62,261 nucleotides of DNA from NCBI RefSeq assembly GCF_003201285.1, contig NZ_QICS01000017.1, positions 1 to 62,261 of the forward strand, in the 5' to 3' direction. The notes under the pieces are model-generated. The model did no database searches. It was not told the DNA's origin and saw only the letters and a list, made by a program, of their open reading frames with translations. The position numbers and the translations under genes were made by a program. This stretch comes from Lachnotalea glycerini. Lineage in GTDB: Bacteria > Bacillota > Clostridia > Lachnospirales > Lachnospiraceae. Of the stretch, positions 37,505 to 46,778 are shown in pieces. The first letter of the stretch is position 1; each line of letters starts with the position of its first letter.

Positions 37505-37936
37505 ATGGAAAACATAAAAATAAAGTATTTTTCAGATGAAATAGACAAGGTGGAGAAGATAGTAAAGGGAGATTGGATTGATCTTAGAGCAGCAAGCAAC
37601 GTCGCATTAAAAGCTGGTGAATTCAAACTGATACCGCTTGGAGTGGCTATGCAGCTTCCAAAGGGATATGAAGCACATATTGTTCCGCGAAGCTCAACCT
37701 ACAAAAATTTCGGCGTAATTCAAACGAATTCAACTGGGATTGTAGATGAAACTTATTGTGGAGACAATGATCAGTGGTATTTCCCTGCTTATGCTTTAAG
37801 AGATACGGTTATTGATGTAAATGACAGAATATGCCAATTTAGAATTATGGAGCATCAGCCAGAAATAGAATTTGAGATAGTTGAGATGTTAGGTAATAAG
37901 GACAGAGGCGGAATCGGAAGTACTGGAAAGAATTAA
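37505..37936 (+). CDS. dut: Deoxyuridine triphosphatase
   Basis: Dut hydrolyses dUTP to dUMP, keeping uracil out of DNA and supplying the thymidylate precursor. The 143-residue trimeric-type enzyme has motif [11 protein letters not shown] and the uridine-binding hairpin [14 protein letters not shown]. It ends in GGIGSTGKN, the flexible Gly-rich C-terminal motif that closes the active site. It lies after nrdG as part of a deoxynucleotide gene group. Confidence 0.95.
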   Translation: MENIKIKYFSDEIDKVEKIVKGDWIDLRAASNVALKAGEFKLIPLGVAMQLPKGYEAHIVPRSSTYKNFGVIQTNSTGIVDETYCGDNDQWYFPAYALRDTVIDVNDRICQFRIMEHQPEIEFEIVEMLGNKDRGGIGSTGKN

Positions 37937-37943
37937 TAAAGGG

Positions 37944-37973
37944 AACAGCTGCATACATATGTGGCTGTTTTTT
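37944..37973 (+). terminator. Terminator after dut
   Basis: AACAGC (37944-37949) pairs with GCTGTT (37964-37969), with further pairing inside the loop, and a run of T follows. Confidence 0.75.
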
Positions 37974-38189
37974 AGCTGTATGATAGGAAATTGCTTCAAG
38001 TTACTTATAACAATTGTTTTTAAAACTTTACTATTAATAAATAGTTAATGTATACCGAAATATTATAGATAGAATTGTAACATAATAGGCTAAGCTATCG
38101 ACAAGATAAGAATAAGGATATCTTATTATATGACTATACTAAAAGATTAAATATTTGGTATAGCTGCAAGGATGCAAGGGAGAATGAGA

Positions 38190-38786
38190 ATGAATATGTC
38201 TGATATGAAAGCAATACTTACAGGAAATTATAGCAGCAGTAATAAAACGGTTAAAAAAGCTGGGGATAAGGCTGGTCAGCAAAATAAAGTTATAACATTT
38301 AAAAGAAGTTTTAATGCCTCTAGAACCTTAGCACAATTAGCAAATGCTAAGACAAAATCTCAAGTGAGTGCGATTGAAAGAACAGTAAGAGCTTCCATGC
38401 AGTCGTTGAAGAAGCAAAGTGGAAGCGAAGAAGCGGTCAGGCAAATGAAGAAAGTACTGCAAAAGACAAATATGAAACGCAAAGCACTAACAAAGGAAGA
38501 GCAATTGGATAATAACAGAAAAATTGCAAAAAGTGCAGATCATGCAATACAGGAAGCAAGACTGACAGAAGAATTAAACAAAAAGCGTTTGAATCGAATG
38601 AGAAGAGAGGTTGTTGACGCTTTGAACGCGATTGATATAAAGGGTAAAGATAAAGAAGATACATTATCTTATCAGGAACAAAGTACGGAGCAGACTTCAA
38701 GTATTGATGTTAATTGTGATACTTTCGAGGTTAGCACAGGAATCAGTGAAAACGAGTTTGGAATAGCGATTGATACATTGCTGTAA
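38190..38786 (+). CDS. Hypothetical basic, helical protein
   Basis: The protein has about 198 residues and no signal peptide or membrane segment. Its middle is Lys/Arg-rich and predicted helical or coiled coil (about 60-155, with ERTVRASMQSLKKQ and LTEELNKKRLNRMRREV). An acidic Ser/Thr-rich tail follows. It could bind nucleic acid or act as a structural protein; no family is recognised. I prefer ATG 38190, which is properly spaced from AAGGGAG, among three nearby in-frame ATGs. It stands alone between dut and fabH. Confidence 0.6.
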   Translation: MNMSDMKAILTGNYSSSNKTVKKAGDKAGQQNKVITFKRSFNASRTLAQLANAKTKSQVSAIERTVRASMQSLKKQSGSEEAVRQMKKVLQKTNMKRKALTKEEQLDNNRKIAKSADHAIQEARLTEELNKKRLNRMRREVVDALNAIDIKGKDKEDTLSYQEQSTEQTSSIDVNCDTFEVSTGISENEFGIAIDTLL

Positions 38787-38992
38787 GAGATGAAGAGTGG
38801 AGAAGCTATTTGAATTCTATATTGAATGAAATAATGGTTGCCGTTATATGGGTATATTTTACTGATCCTATTGACAAATGTAGCTGAAAGCAATATACTT
38901 TTGATGAAATAGTTTGATAATCAAAGTAATTGATAAAAAGTTATAAATTGGATATTCTACCAAAGGTACAAAATATACCGAAAGGAGCAGCT

Positions 38993-39952
38993 ATGTCAGC
39001 GAGAATTATTGGAACCGGAAGTGCACTTCCTGAACATATAGTAACAAATGAATATTTATCAACGATAGTAGAGACAAGTGATGAATGGATAAGAGACAGA
39101 ACCGGAATTAAGGAAAGAAGAATCGCGAAAGAAGAAACAACCAGTACATTAGCTTCGTTAGCGGCAAAAAGAGCATTGGAGAATGCGGGAATTGATAGAA
39201 CTGAAATAGATTTAATTATTGTGGCAACCTTTACGCCTGACAGCAATATGCCAAGTACCGCTTGTGTGGTGCAGCAGGAAATTGGAGCAGCGAATGCTTT
39301 TTGCTTTGATATTGGTGCGGCATGTACGGGCTTTCTGTATGCATTAAGCAGTGCCTATGCATATATACAGGCAGGCATGTGCAAAAATGCAGTAGTAATT
39401 GGGGCAGAAACGATATCAAAGACCGTTGATTGGACGGATAGGGGTACCTGCGTACTGTTTGGGGATGGAGCAGGTGCAGTGGTGATAAGTGAAGACAAGA
39501 TGGGTAAAATGACATTTGTACAAGGCTCTGACGGAAGTAAGGGTAATGTACTTACGTATAAGGGAAGAAGTCTGAACAATTTATTAGTAAAGAATGAAGA
39601 AGAAAATTCATTCATTTACATGGATGGGCAAGAGGTATTCAAGTTTGCAGTTAAGAAGGTGCCTGAATGTATTGAAGAGCTGCTTGAGAAAACAAATACT
39701 GATAGAAACGAAGTGAAATTTTTCTGCCTTCATCAGGCGAATAGAAGAATTATAAGCTCCGTTGCAAAAAGGTTAAAGCAATCAGAAGATAAATTTCCTG
39801 TTAACCTTGATCAATACGGAAATACATCTGCAGCCAGCATTCCTATTCTTTTAGATGAGCTTTATCAAAGGAAACAAATAGAAGCTGGAGATAAAATTGT
39901 TATTTCAGGTTTTGGAGGAGGTCTTACGTGGGGAGCAGCATTAATTGAATAA
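38993..39952 (+). CDS. fabH: 3-oxoacyl-[acyl-carrier-protein] synthase III
   Basis: FabH condenses acetyl- or branched acyl-CoA with malonyl-ACP to start fatty acid synthesis. The 319-residue protein carries the triad C111 (GAACTGF), H247 (LHQANRR) and N277 (GNTSAAS). The start at 38993 follows AAAGGAG; an upstream in-frame start would add 21 unrelated residues. It is not next to other fab genes, so it may be a second copy or a specialised one. Confidence 0.94.
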   Translation: MSARIIGTGSALPEHIVTNEYLSTIVETSDEWIRDRTGIKERRIAKEETTSTLASLAAKRALENAGIDRTEIDLIIVATFTPDSNMPSTACVVQQEIGAANAFCFDIGAACTGFLYALSSAYAYIQAGMCKNAVVIGAETISKTVDWTDRGTCVLFGDGAGAVVISEDKMGKMTFVQGSDGSKGNVLTYKGRSLNNLLVKNEEENSFIYMDGQEVFKFAVKKVPECIEELLEKTNTDRNEVKFFCLHQANRRIISSVAKRLKQSEDKFPVNLDQYGNTSAASIPILLDELYQRKQIEAGDKIVISGFGGGLTWGAALIE

Positions 39953-40162
39953 TCAGTAATGATATTGTATCCTCTTAATTACTATAAAGAAATCTAAATT
40001 AAAAGAAGCCATATATATTAAGGCACTATAAAACTTGAATTTTTTAGCCAAACACCTCGCATGTTGGAGACTAAATAGGTAGAATAATTTAAGTGCATAA
40101 ATAATCAAGGAAATGGAACAATATATACCAATTACATTAACAAGAAAGAGGTATGTATTGGT

Positions 40163-41590
40163 ATGAATGAGAAGATTAGCAGTGAATTACAGCTAAATAT
40201 AAATAGATTAAACCAGACACTATTTATTGGCAAGAATTTTGACTTAAAGCACCGAACCTTTTATGTAGGAGGGAAAGAGCTTTGTCTTTACTATATTGAT
40301 GGCTTTTTAGATGACCATACAATGGAACGGTTTATGGAGGTTTTTATACGTATAAAACCAGAAGATATGCCAAATACACCTCATGAATTTTCCAAGCGCT
40401 TTCTTCCTTACGGTTCCGTTTTGCTACTGGATGACTATGACCAGATTATTAGAGGAATTTTATCAGGAATAGCTTGTATTTTAGTTGATGGTTATGAGCA
40501 GGCGTTTATGATTGATTGCAGACATTATCCAATGCGAGGTGTAGAAGAGCCGGAAAAGGACAGGGTACTACGAGGCTCCAGAGATGGTTTTGTTGAAACT
40601 TTAGTATGTAATACCGCATTAATCAGGCGAAGAATCAGATCCCCAGAGCTTATTATGGAAATGTTGTATGTAGGTAAGAGCTCTCAGACCAATGTCGTTT
40701 TGTCTTATCTGGATAGTAGAGTGGATCATGAATTTTTGGATAAGCTAAGAAAAAGAATTCAGGATATAGAGGTGGATTCGCTTACAATGAATAGTCAAAG
40801 CTTAGCAGAATGCTTGTATCAATATAGTTGGTATAATCCATTTCCAAAGTATAAATTTTCGGAAAGACCCGATACTGCTGCTGCCTGTATTTTGGAAGGA
40901 AATGTTGTTATTATGGTAGATAATTCACCATCAGCCATGATTACTCCCTCTTCTGTTTTTGACATTATAGAAGAGGCAGATGATTACTACTTTCCACCAG
41001 TTACGGGAAGCTATCTGAGACTGACAAAATTTATTGTCAATTTTGTCAGCATGGCATTAACTCCGGTTTGGCTTTTACTAATGCAAAATTCAGTATTGGT
41101 TCCACAGTGGCTGCATTTTATTATGATACAGGAAACCGTAAATGTTCCGCTTATTTACCAATTCTTGATATTAGAACTTGCTATAGATGGTCTGCATTTG
41201 GCAGCGGTCAATACGCCAAGTATGCTAAGTACTCCGTTGAGTGTTATGGCTGCGCTTGTAGTAGGAGATTTGAGTGTTTCTTCCGGCTGGTTTAATTCAG
41301 AGGTTATGCTTTATATGGCATTTGTTGCAATCGCCAATTATTCACAGCCAAATTTTGAGCTGGCATATGCCTTTAAATTTATGAGAATGATTACCCTCAT
41401 ATTAACTGCTATATTTAATGTTTGGGGCTTTGTATTGGGCTGGATTATTACGATTGCAGCGATTGTCTTTAACAAAACAATAGCAGGAAAAAGTTACCTA
41501 TATCCTCTAATTCCTTTCAATGCGACTCAGTTTCTTAAGCGGTTCGTTAGAGTCAGATTACCGCATAACGACAAAGGAGTAAAGCAATAA
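40163..41590 (+). CDS. GerA-family spore germination protein, SpoVAF-like
   Basis: The 475-residue protein has a soluble N-terminal part (about 1-285) and four to five membrane helices in the C-terminal half. RGSRDGFVETLVCNTALIRR (about 152-171) is the conserved GerA/SpoVAF core. The lack of a long N-terminal extension fits SpoVAF better than a classical GerAA receptor subunit. It acts in the inner spore membrane during germination and marks the host as a spore former. There is no spoVA operon or gerB/gerC gene beside it. Confidence 0.85.
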   Translation: MNEKISSELQLNINRLNQTLFIGKNFDLKHRTFYVGGKELCLYYIDGFLDDHTMERFMEVFIRIKPEDMPNTPHEFSKRFLPYGSVLLLDDYDQIIRGILSGIACILVDGYEQAFMIDCRHYPMRGVEEPEKDRVLRGSRDGFVETLVCNTALIRRRIRSPELIMEMLYVGKSSQTNVVLSYLDSRVDHEFLDKLRKRIQDIEVDSLTMNSQSLAECLYQYSWYNPFPKYKFSERPDTAAACILEGNVVIMVDNSPSAMITPSSVFDIIEEADDYYFPPVTGSYLRLTKFIVNFVSMALTPVWLLLMQNSVLVPQWLHFIMIQETVNVPLIYQFLILELAIDGLHLAAVNTPSMLSTPLSVMAALVVGDLSVSSGWFNSEVMLYMAFVAIANYSQPNFELAYAFKFMRMITLILTAIFNVWGFVLGWIITIAAIVFNKTIAGKSYLYPLIPFNATQFLKRFVRVRLPHNDKGVKQ

Positions 41591-41647
41591 TTTAATTAAA
41601 ATCAATTATAGTAAAATTTTCAAAAATATGATATAGTTATCCTAATC

Positions 41648-41697
41648 TAACCGACAGCTCAAAAGGGTGTCGGTTAAAGCTGTAAAATAAGCTTTTT
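41648..41697 (+). terminator. Terminator(s) after the germination gene
   Basis: TAACCGACA (41648-41656) pairs with TGTCGGTTA (41668-41676). A second small hairpin AAAGCT/AGCTTT (41676-41695) ends in T residues. Confidence 0.7.
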
Positions 41698-41850
41698 GTA
41701 ATAGGAAATTGCGTCCTATTACATAAAAATGCTCCGCCGTATGCGCACGAATGCAAGTGGAAAATGTCACTGCGTGACTGCATTCGACGCGGCAAAGCGA
41801 TCAAGTCTCTCATGAGTGAGGGATTAGGAAGCTGATGCGGACTTGTCCGC
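41698..41850. ncRNA. GC-rich structured element between spore gene and degV
   Basis: This 150-base stretch is far more GC-rich than its surroundings and full of hairpins. GTAATAGGA/TCCTATTAC (41698-41722) is a perfect 9-bp stem. CGAATGCA/TGCATTCG (41748-41755 with 41779-41786) encloses GTCAC/GTGAC (41766-41778). CTCATGAG is a palindrome, and GCGGAC/GTCCGC (41837-41850) forms another stem. No ORF explains it. It may be a structured RNA or a palindromic repeat that occurs elsewhere in the genome. Confidence 0.45.
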
Positions 41851-41898
41851 TTTGTTCTAGAAGAAGCTAAGGGTTTTGATTCAGAGTAGGAGGTATTT

Positions 41899-42774
41899 AT
41901 GCGCGATTTTGTAATTACAACAGATACAACTTCAGATTTACCAAATGACTATATTAAGAAACATAATATTACGGTATTACCTTTGACTTATGTATTGGAA
42001 GGTATTACATATAATCAAGAAAATGGTCTGGAATTTTCGGAATTTTATAATAAAATGAGAAATGGTTCAATGCCGACCACATCTCAAGTTAATCCGGCAC
42101 AGGCAAGGGAGATTTTTTTAGAGCTTTATAAGCAAGGGTTTGATATATTGCATATCGCATTTTCGTCAGGTCTTAGCGGTAGCTATAATAGCGCAAGATT
42201 GGCGGCGGATGAATTAACAGAGGAATATAAGGACTGTAATATCCTGGTGATTGATTCGTTGTGTGCTTCTATGGGCGAAGGATTACTTGTTCTTAAAGCA
42301 GTTCAGTTTAAAGAACAAGGGAAGACAATAGAGGAAATAGCAGAATGGATAGATAAAAATAAGCTTCATGTTTGCCACGATTTTACGCCAATGGATTTAT
42401 TTCATCTTTACAGAGGCGGGCGTGTTTCAAAAACAGCAGCAGTGATTGGAACAATGGTCAATGTGAAGCCAATTTTGCATGTGGATAATGCAGGACATTT
42501 GATAGCACTTAGTAAAGTGCGAGGAAGAAAGAAGTCTTTGACTACGCTAGTTGATAATATGGAAAAACAAATAGGCTCCTATTTAGAGGAAAATAAGCGT
42601 GATGGAGTGTTTATCGGACATGGAGATTCGCTGGAGGACGCGCAGTTTGTAGCAGATTTAATTAAACAAAGATTCGGTATCGAAACTTTTCTGATTGATT
42701 ATATCGGACCGGTTGTTGGAGCACATACAGGAGCAGGTATTATAGCACTTTTCTTCATGGGAGAAGCAAGGTAA
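41899..42774 (+). CDS. DegV family fatty-acid-binding protein
   Basis: The 291-residue protein has the DegV fold, which binds long-chain fatty acids, as in FakB of the fatty acid kinase system. Family marks are ITTDTTSDLP near the start, TSQVNPAQ, SSGLSGSYNSA and LYRGGRVSK. The proximity of fabH makes a role in exogenous fatty acid handling plausible. The ATG follows TAGGAGG. Confidence 0.9.
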   Translation: MRDFVITTDTTSDLPNDYIKKHNITVLPLTYVLEGITYNQENGLEFSEFYNKMRNGSMPTTSQVNPAQAREIFLELYKQGFDILHIAFSSGLSGSYNSARLAADELTEEYKDCNILVIDSLCASMGEGLLVLKAVQFKEQGKTIEEIAEWIDKNKLHVCHDFTPMDLFHLYRGGRVSKTAAVIGTMVNVKPILHVDNAGHLIALSKVRGRKKSLTTLVDNMEKQIGSYLEENKRDGVFIGHGDSLEDAQFVADLIKQRFGIETFLIDYIGPVVGAHTGAGIIALFFMGEAR

Positions 42775-42876
42775 TGCGTCATTGCACTAAGTTGCCTGAA
42801 CATGAGATTTGAGATATAATAAGGGCATATAGGCAAAATATCGTTTGCAGTTAATAGGAAAGGGCGGTAGAGCTTT

Positions 42877-43521
42877 ATGCGTGTAAAGGCGATTATGATA
42901 CCATTTAAGGAATTGACCTGCATTAATCTCAAGGATACCTTAGAAAGGGCAATGAAAATAATTGATGAAAATAATTTGCTGTCATTACCCGTGGTGGATG
43001 GAAAGCAATTTATTGGAGTATTATCAAAGCAATATACGTATGAATATTATTTTAAGAACAGCAGTGAGAATAAGGAGGAATTTCTTAAGAATTCGGTATC
43101 TTTATTAATGAAAGATAAAATGGAAACGGTGTCCGAGGATATGCGCATTGAAGATGTAGCAGCTTTATTTATTACTTCTAAGGTTCGTTTCATTCCAATT
43201 ACGAATCATTTGGGAGAATTAATAGGCATTGTAACGCAGCAGGCCGTATTTAAGCAATATCAAAAGATGTTTGGGCATAAGCATAATTCGTTTGTAATCT
43301 ATACGTACGATTATAGAGGGGCAGGTGCCAGGATTATGGAGACTATTGCAAAGGCAGGCGGAGATATTCGCAATATGATGGCATTTCATACGGATGTCAT
43401 GGATTTAGTTGAGATATTTTTTCGCATAGATTCTAAGGACTTTAATAAGGTTTTAAAAGCGTTGGAGAAGCAGAAATTTGATATTAGAGATGTGAAGTAC
43501 GCAGAAAATATAGATAAGTGA
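42877..43521 (+). CDS. Two-CBS-domain protein with an ACT-like C-terminus
   Basis: The 214-residue protein has two CBS motifs (about 1-60 and 78-135). A C-terminal segment (RIMETIAKAGGDIRNMMAFH and following, about 150-210) resembles an ACT domain. This AcuB-like layout usually binds adenine nucleotides or other small ligands and regulates a partner. It has no DNA-binding domain. The gene follows degV after about 100 bases. Confidence 0.8.
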   Translation: MRVKAIMIPFKELTCINLKDTLERAMKIIDENNLLSLPVVDGKQFIGVLSKQYTYEYYFKNSSENKEEFLKNSVSLLMKDKMETVSEDMRIEDVAALFITSKVRFIPITNHLGELIGIVTQQAVFKQYQKMFGHKHNSFVIYTYDYRGAGARIMETIAKAGGDIRNMMAFHTDVMDLVEIFFRIDSKDFNKVLKALEKQKFDIRDVKYAENIDK

Positions 43522-43539
43522 ATAGCTTGAAATTCAAAA

Positions 43540-43617
43540 AGAGCATTGATTGAATGAAACCTAGAATAGGATGTAAATCTAAGTTTAGGAAGAAGGATTA
43601 AATCGATGCTCTATTTT
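43540..43617 (+). terminator. Terminator with a long apical region
   Basis: AGAGCATTGATT near 43540 pairs with AATCGATGCTCT near 43603 with one wobble pair. An inner CTTAGG/CCTAGA-type helix is possible and T residues follow. Confidence 0.6.
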
Positions 43618-43801
43618 TGTAATGAATTTGATTTAATGCACGAAACGAACAATATGCATGCACAAAAATAAAATTTTTATAAACTATAAATATAGACACA
43701 ATATTATGTTGATGAATATAGCGAAATGAATTAAAATTATAAAAATAGATCATTCAATTTATATGGGTATGAATCTGTTTCATAGGAGAGAAGGTGAAAG
43801 A

Positions 43802-44323
43802 TTGGAGAATGAAATTATATTAGTGGATATTTTTGATCAAGTGGTAGGTCATGGAGAGAAATTAGAGGTACATAAAAAGGGACAGCTGCATCGAGCGTTT
43901 TCAGTGTTTTTGTATCATGATAATAAACTATTAATACAAAAACGAGCAATAAATAAGTATCATAGCGGCGGTTTATGGGCAAATACTTGCTGTTCTCATC
44001 CAAGAGTTAAAGAGTCACTGGAAGAAGCTGCTAAGCGTAGACTATTCGAGGAAGCGGGTATAGACTGTGATATTGAAGAGATATTTTCTTTCATTTACCG
44101 AGCTGAGTTTGAGAATGGACTTACAGAATATGAGCTGGATCATGTATTCATAGGAAAGTATCAAGGGGAGACTAAGATGAATGAAGATGAAATGAGTGAG
44201 CTTCTTTGGATAGACGTAGATTTATTGGCGTTAGGAATCATGCAATTTCCACAGGAATTTGCACCGTGGTTTATTACTGCTTCACCGCAGGTAATAAAAT
44301 ATGTAAAAGGTTTAAATAAATAG
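43802..44323 (+). CDS. idi: Isopentenyl-diphosphate delta-isomerase, type I
   Basis: Idi interconverts isopentenyl and dimethylallyl diphosphate for isoprenoid synthesis. The Nudix-fold protein has the catalytic Cys in NTCCSHPR, the Nudix-like EEAAKRRLFEEAGI and the Glu of EYELDHVF. The TTG at 43802 gives a 173-residue protein whose start aligns with known type I enzymes and has AGAAGGTGA at good distance. An in-frame ATG at 43763 lacks a ribosome site. It stands alone, ended by a strong terminator. Confidence 0.88.
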   Translation: MENEIILVDIFDQVVGHGEKLEVHKKGQLHRAFSVFLYHDNKLLIQKRAINKYHSGGLWANTCCSHPRVKESLEEAAKRRLFEEAGIDCDIEEIFSFIYRAEFENGLTEYELDHVFIGKYQGETKMNEDEMSELLWIDVDLLALGIMQFPQEFAPWFITASPQVIKYVKGLNK

Positions 44324-44445
44324 TATTCTTGTATAACACTTTGAGATTTTCAGTGCATTTGTATTTAGTGACTGTGTTTTGGAGGAAATAATAACATTCA
44401 GACATTGTTGGTAAATTTCATTTAGAGCGTGTGTTAGATACGTAT

Positions 44446-44485
44446 AAAAGGATTACAGCTTCTGAATAACGTCTGTAATCCTTTT
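44446..44485. terminator. Bidirectional terminator between idi and immA
   Basis: AAAAGGATTACAG (44446-44458) pairs perfectly with CTGTAATCCTTTT (44473-44485). It serves convergent genes. Confidence 0.88.
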
Positions 44486-44502
44486 GTATATATACAAATA
44501 AA

Positions 44503-45243
44503 TTAATAACAGTCACCATAGAGCCAATTTCGTTCCGCTTTTTTAAAATTCTCATCTTGCAAGAGATTTTCATTAGATGTTCTCATATAGGACAATTTTT
44601 CGATTACTTTTATTTGCTTTGTTACATGACTGCATTTGGAGCAAATATTGTCAAGTGTATTGTAGGCTGTTTTACCGCAAGCTGGACATACTGTTTGCTT
44701 CCAAATAAATAGGTCTTGATTTGAATCATAAAAATAATAATAGGTCAGTTTATCAGCACAAGACAGTTTATGTGCAGCAAATTTTCTCCTCCATTTCCGA
44801 TAATCATCAAAGGCTATGCTTGCCGCTTCTATTGATAGGTCGAATATGCTTGCCACATCGTTACAATTTTTACAATCAGCATAGTGAATTACAAGACGAG
44901 GAGCCAGTATGTGACTGGCAAAAATATTTGCTTCTATTTCCTCTGATTCTGTTCGATTTGTACTATGTTTCAGCACATGATGTCCTAATTCATGCATCAG
45001 TGAAAAACGTATTCTGCCAATTGGGTAGGAGTCATCATCATTAAAGCATATAGTATGCTCATATATAAAAGAGTCATCACTCATATTGTAACAGTAGCTT
45101 TTTAGAGGTTCTTTTAATGTTGAATAAGGGTGAGCTTTCAAATCATAGCGTTCGTAAATTTCAAAGCAATCAATCGGAAAGGATTGAACATTACAGGTTT
45201 TGTAAACGTCTAATACCTTTAATTTTATAAAGTCATAATTCAA
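44503..45243 (-). CDS. ImmA/IrrE-family metallopeptidase of a prophage remnant
   Basis: The 246-residue protein has the zinc-protease motif HELGHHVLKH (residues about 87-96) typical of ImmA/IrrE. ImmA cleaves its partner phage repressor. The C-terminal third adds a zinc-ribbon-like pair (CPACG and CSKCS). It lies 14 bases downstream of the XRE repressor gene on the same strand, the standard repressor/anti-repressor-protease pair. Confidence 0.88.
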   Translation of the reverse strand: MNYDFIKLKVLDVYKTCNVQSFPIDCFEIYERYDLKAHPYSTLKEPLKSYCYNMSDDSFIYEHTICFNDDDSYPIGRIRFSLMHELGHHVLKHSTNRTESEEIEANIFASHILAPRLVIHYADCKNCNDVASIFDLSIEAASIAFDDYRKWRRKFAAHKLSCADKLTYYYFYDSNQDLFIWKQTVCPACGKTAYNTLDNICSKCSHVTKQIKVIEKLSYMRTSNENLLQDENFKKAERNWLYGDCY

Positions 45244-45257
45244 AATACATCATTCCT

Positions 45258-45584
45258 TTAGTCTAGTTGCGATAATAATTTAATTAGTTTCATTTTCTGT
45301 TCATTACTAAGAGACTTACCATTTCTTGCAATTAATTTTTGAAGGTCATCATAGGTTGGTTCATATGCCTTGACAGGTAAACCCTGTGCCATCTCATCAA
45401 GTTGTTCTACTGTAATTCCTAATTCTTTACAAATAATCATTACAGTATTCACACTGGCTCGGCCAACCCCATTTTTCAAGATGGTATAAAGGGTTGTATA
45501 GGGTATGTTACATTTTTGTGCAAAAGCCTTTAAACTATAACCATTTTCTTTAATCAATTTTTCTAATATCATGGCTTTTTCCAT
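45258..45584 (-). CDS. XRE-family repressor (CI-like)
   Basis: The 108-residue protein has an N-terminal helix-turn-helix (KENGYSLKAFAQKCNIPYTT, about residues 11-30) and a helical tail. It is divergent from the prophage-type operon at 45852, with palindromes between. It is the likely repressor of the strong promoter at 45689. The ATG follows AGAGGTG on the minus strand. Confidence 0.88.
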   Translation of the reverse strand: MEKAMILEKLIKENGYSLKAFAQKCNIPYTTLYTILKNGVGRASVNTVMIICKELGITVEQLDEMAQGLPVKAYEPTYDDLQKLIARNGKSLSNEQKMKLIKLLSQLD

Positions 45585-45613
45585 GCTAACACCTCTTTCT
45601 AATAGTTATAGTA

Positions 45614-45717
45614 TATACGATACAATGTATTTTGTAAACAAATATTATACGATAAATCGAATATAATTCGAAAAACCGTATAATTCTATTGACAAAATAC
45701 GTTATATAGAATATAAT
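45614..45717. promoter_or_regulatory. Divergent operator and promoter region of the prophage remnant
   Basis: TTGACA (45689-45694), a 17-base spacer and TATAAT (45712-45717) form a perfect consensus rightward promoter. Around it are TATACGAT at 45614 and 45646, the inverted pair ATTATACG (45644-45651) and CGTATAAT (45677-45684), and the palindrome TCGAATATAATTCGA (45657-45671). These are probable repressor sites. Confidence 0.75.
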
Positions 45718-45851
45718 GGATATATAAATACGGAATTACGAATTAGTTATTTGATGCAACAAATAGATTAATCTTAATTATTCCATATTTAGTAGTTTGT
45801 TATATTAAAACTTTGAATACTTCAAAGCAATATAAAATGGGGAGGAAAATA

Positions 45852-46268
45852 ATGGAAAGAGAACAAAAACAAGAATTAGAACAAAAGAAAGAGTATCTTC
45901 AATCCTATTTACCTAAGTTTTCAGCCGCTAAACGATTAGAGCATGAAATTGAACGGTTTCAGCAGGCTAGAATAAATCCGTGCATAAAAATTGACAATAT
46001 GAATCATTTCAATGAAACGTATGATTTATCCTCTTATATGACATCTCTTGATATTCTTGTCAGCACGTTGTTTAAGGCAAGATATGATAGAATTAAGGCA
46101 TATACGGAAATCTTTAATAGAATTGAATTTATGGAGGATGAAACAGAAAAAGAGTTACTTAAACTTCGTTATTTAAAGGGGCTTAAATGGGATAAAATTT
46201 GTCTTGAATTAGGGTTTGAATGGGCACAAATCCACCGTATTCATAGAAAAGCATTGGAGCATTTCTAA
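45852..46268 (+). CDS. Phage transcriptional regulator of the ArpU/RinA-like type
   Basis: The 138-residue protein is mostly helical and ends in a sigma-region-4-like HTH (GLKWDKICLELGFEWAQIHR), as in ArpU/DUF1492 phage late regulators. I use the ATG at 45852 with GGGGAGG six bases before it; the upstream TTG start is unlikely. It is the first gene under the strong promoter and probably drives the late genes downstream. Confidence 0.7.
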   Translation: MEREQKQELEQKKEYLQSYLPKFSAAKRLEHEIERFQQARINPCIKIDNMNHFNETYDLSSYMTSLDILVSTLFKARYDRIKAYTEIFNRIEFMEDETEKELLKLRYLKGLKWDKICLELGFEWAQIHRIHRKALEHF

Positions 46269-46285
46269 TAATTGCAAGTGGATAC

Positions 46286-46375
46286 ACAATGATATATCGC
46301 ATAATGTTATATTAATGCTGTGGAAGATAGATTACAGATATCTTAAAGACCGCTGACCAAACAGCGAAAAAAACG
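46286..46375 (+). repeat. Diverged copy of the phage leader repeat
   Basis: This segment resembles the perfect repeats at 61400 and 62134. It shares ACAATGATAYATC, an AATGTTA block and a CGCTG...CAGCG hairpin followed by seven A residues (GCGAAAAAAACGT). As in those copies, it sits directly upstream of a phage structural gene. Confidence 0.6.
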
Positions 46376-46396
46376 TAATAGAAAGGATGTAGGAAA

Positions 46397-46708
46397 ATGA
46401 CAAAGAATGACTTATTGAAAATGGGCTTAAATGAGGATCAGTCAAAGAAAATTTCAGATGCTTATAAGAATGCCTTAAATGGCTATGTACCTAAGACGAG
46501 ATTAGACGAGGTTATTAATGAAAGAAATGCCCTGCGAATTTACATTGGGGAGCAAGACAAGAAACTTGTGAAGCTGGAACAGGAAATGACTGCTAATCAG
46601 GAATTGCAACAGCAAATCTGCTATTTACAAAAAGACAATTCAGTGATGAAGGACAAGCTAGAACAAGCCAAGAATTCCTTAAAGTTAGCTATTGAAATGA
46701 CATTATGA
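46397..46708 (+). CDS. Phage scaffold GP20-like protein, short
   Basis: The 103-residue protein has the GP20-type start (YVPKTRLDEVINERNALR) followed by coiled coil. Full scaffolds are longer, so this is likely a truncated relic or a short variant. It follows the leader repeat, and the holin gene is next. Confidence 0.5.
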   Translation: MTKNDLLKMGLNEDQSKKISDAYKNALNGYVPKTRLDEVINERNALRIYIGEQDKKLVKLEQEMTANQELQQQICYLQKDNSVMKDKLEQAKNSLKLAIEMTL

Positions 46709-46778
46709 AATGAAGTGGGAGAGTATAAGGTTAGCAGAGGCGATTAGTAACTGCGTACCTTAAAAAGGAGGTAGAAGA

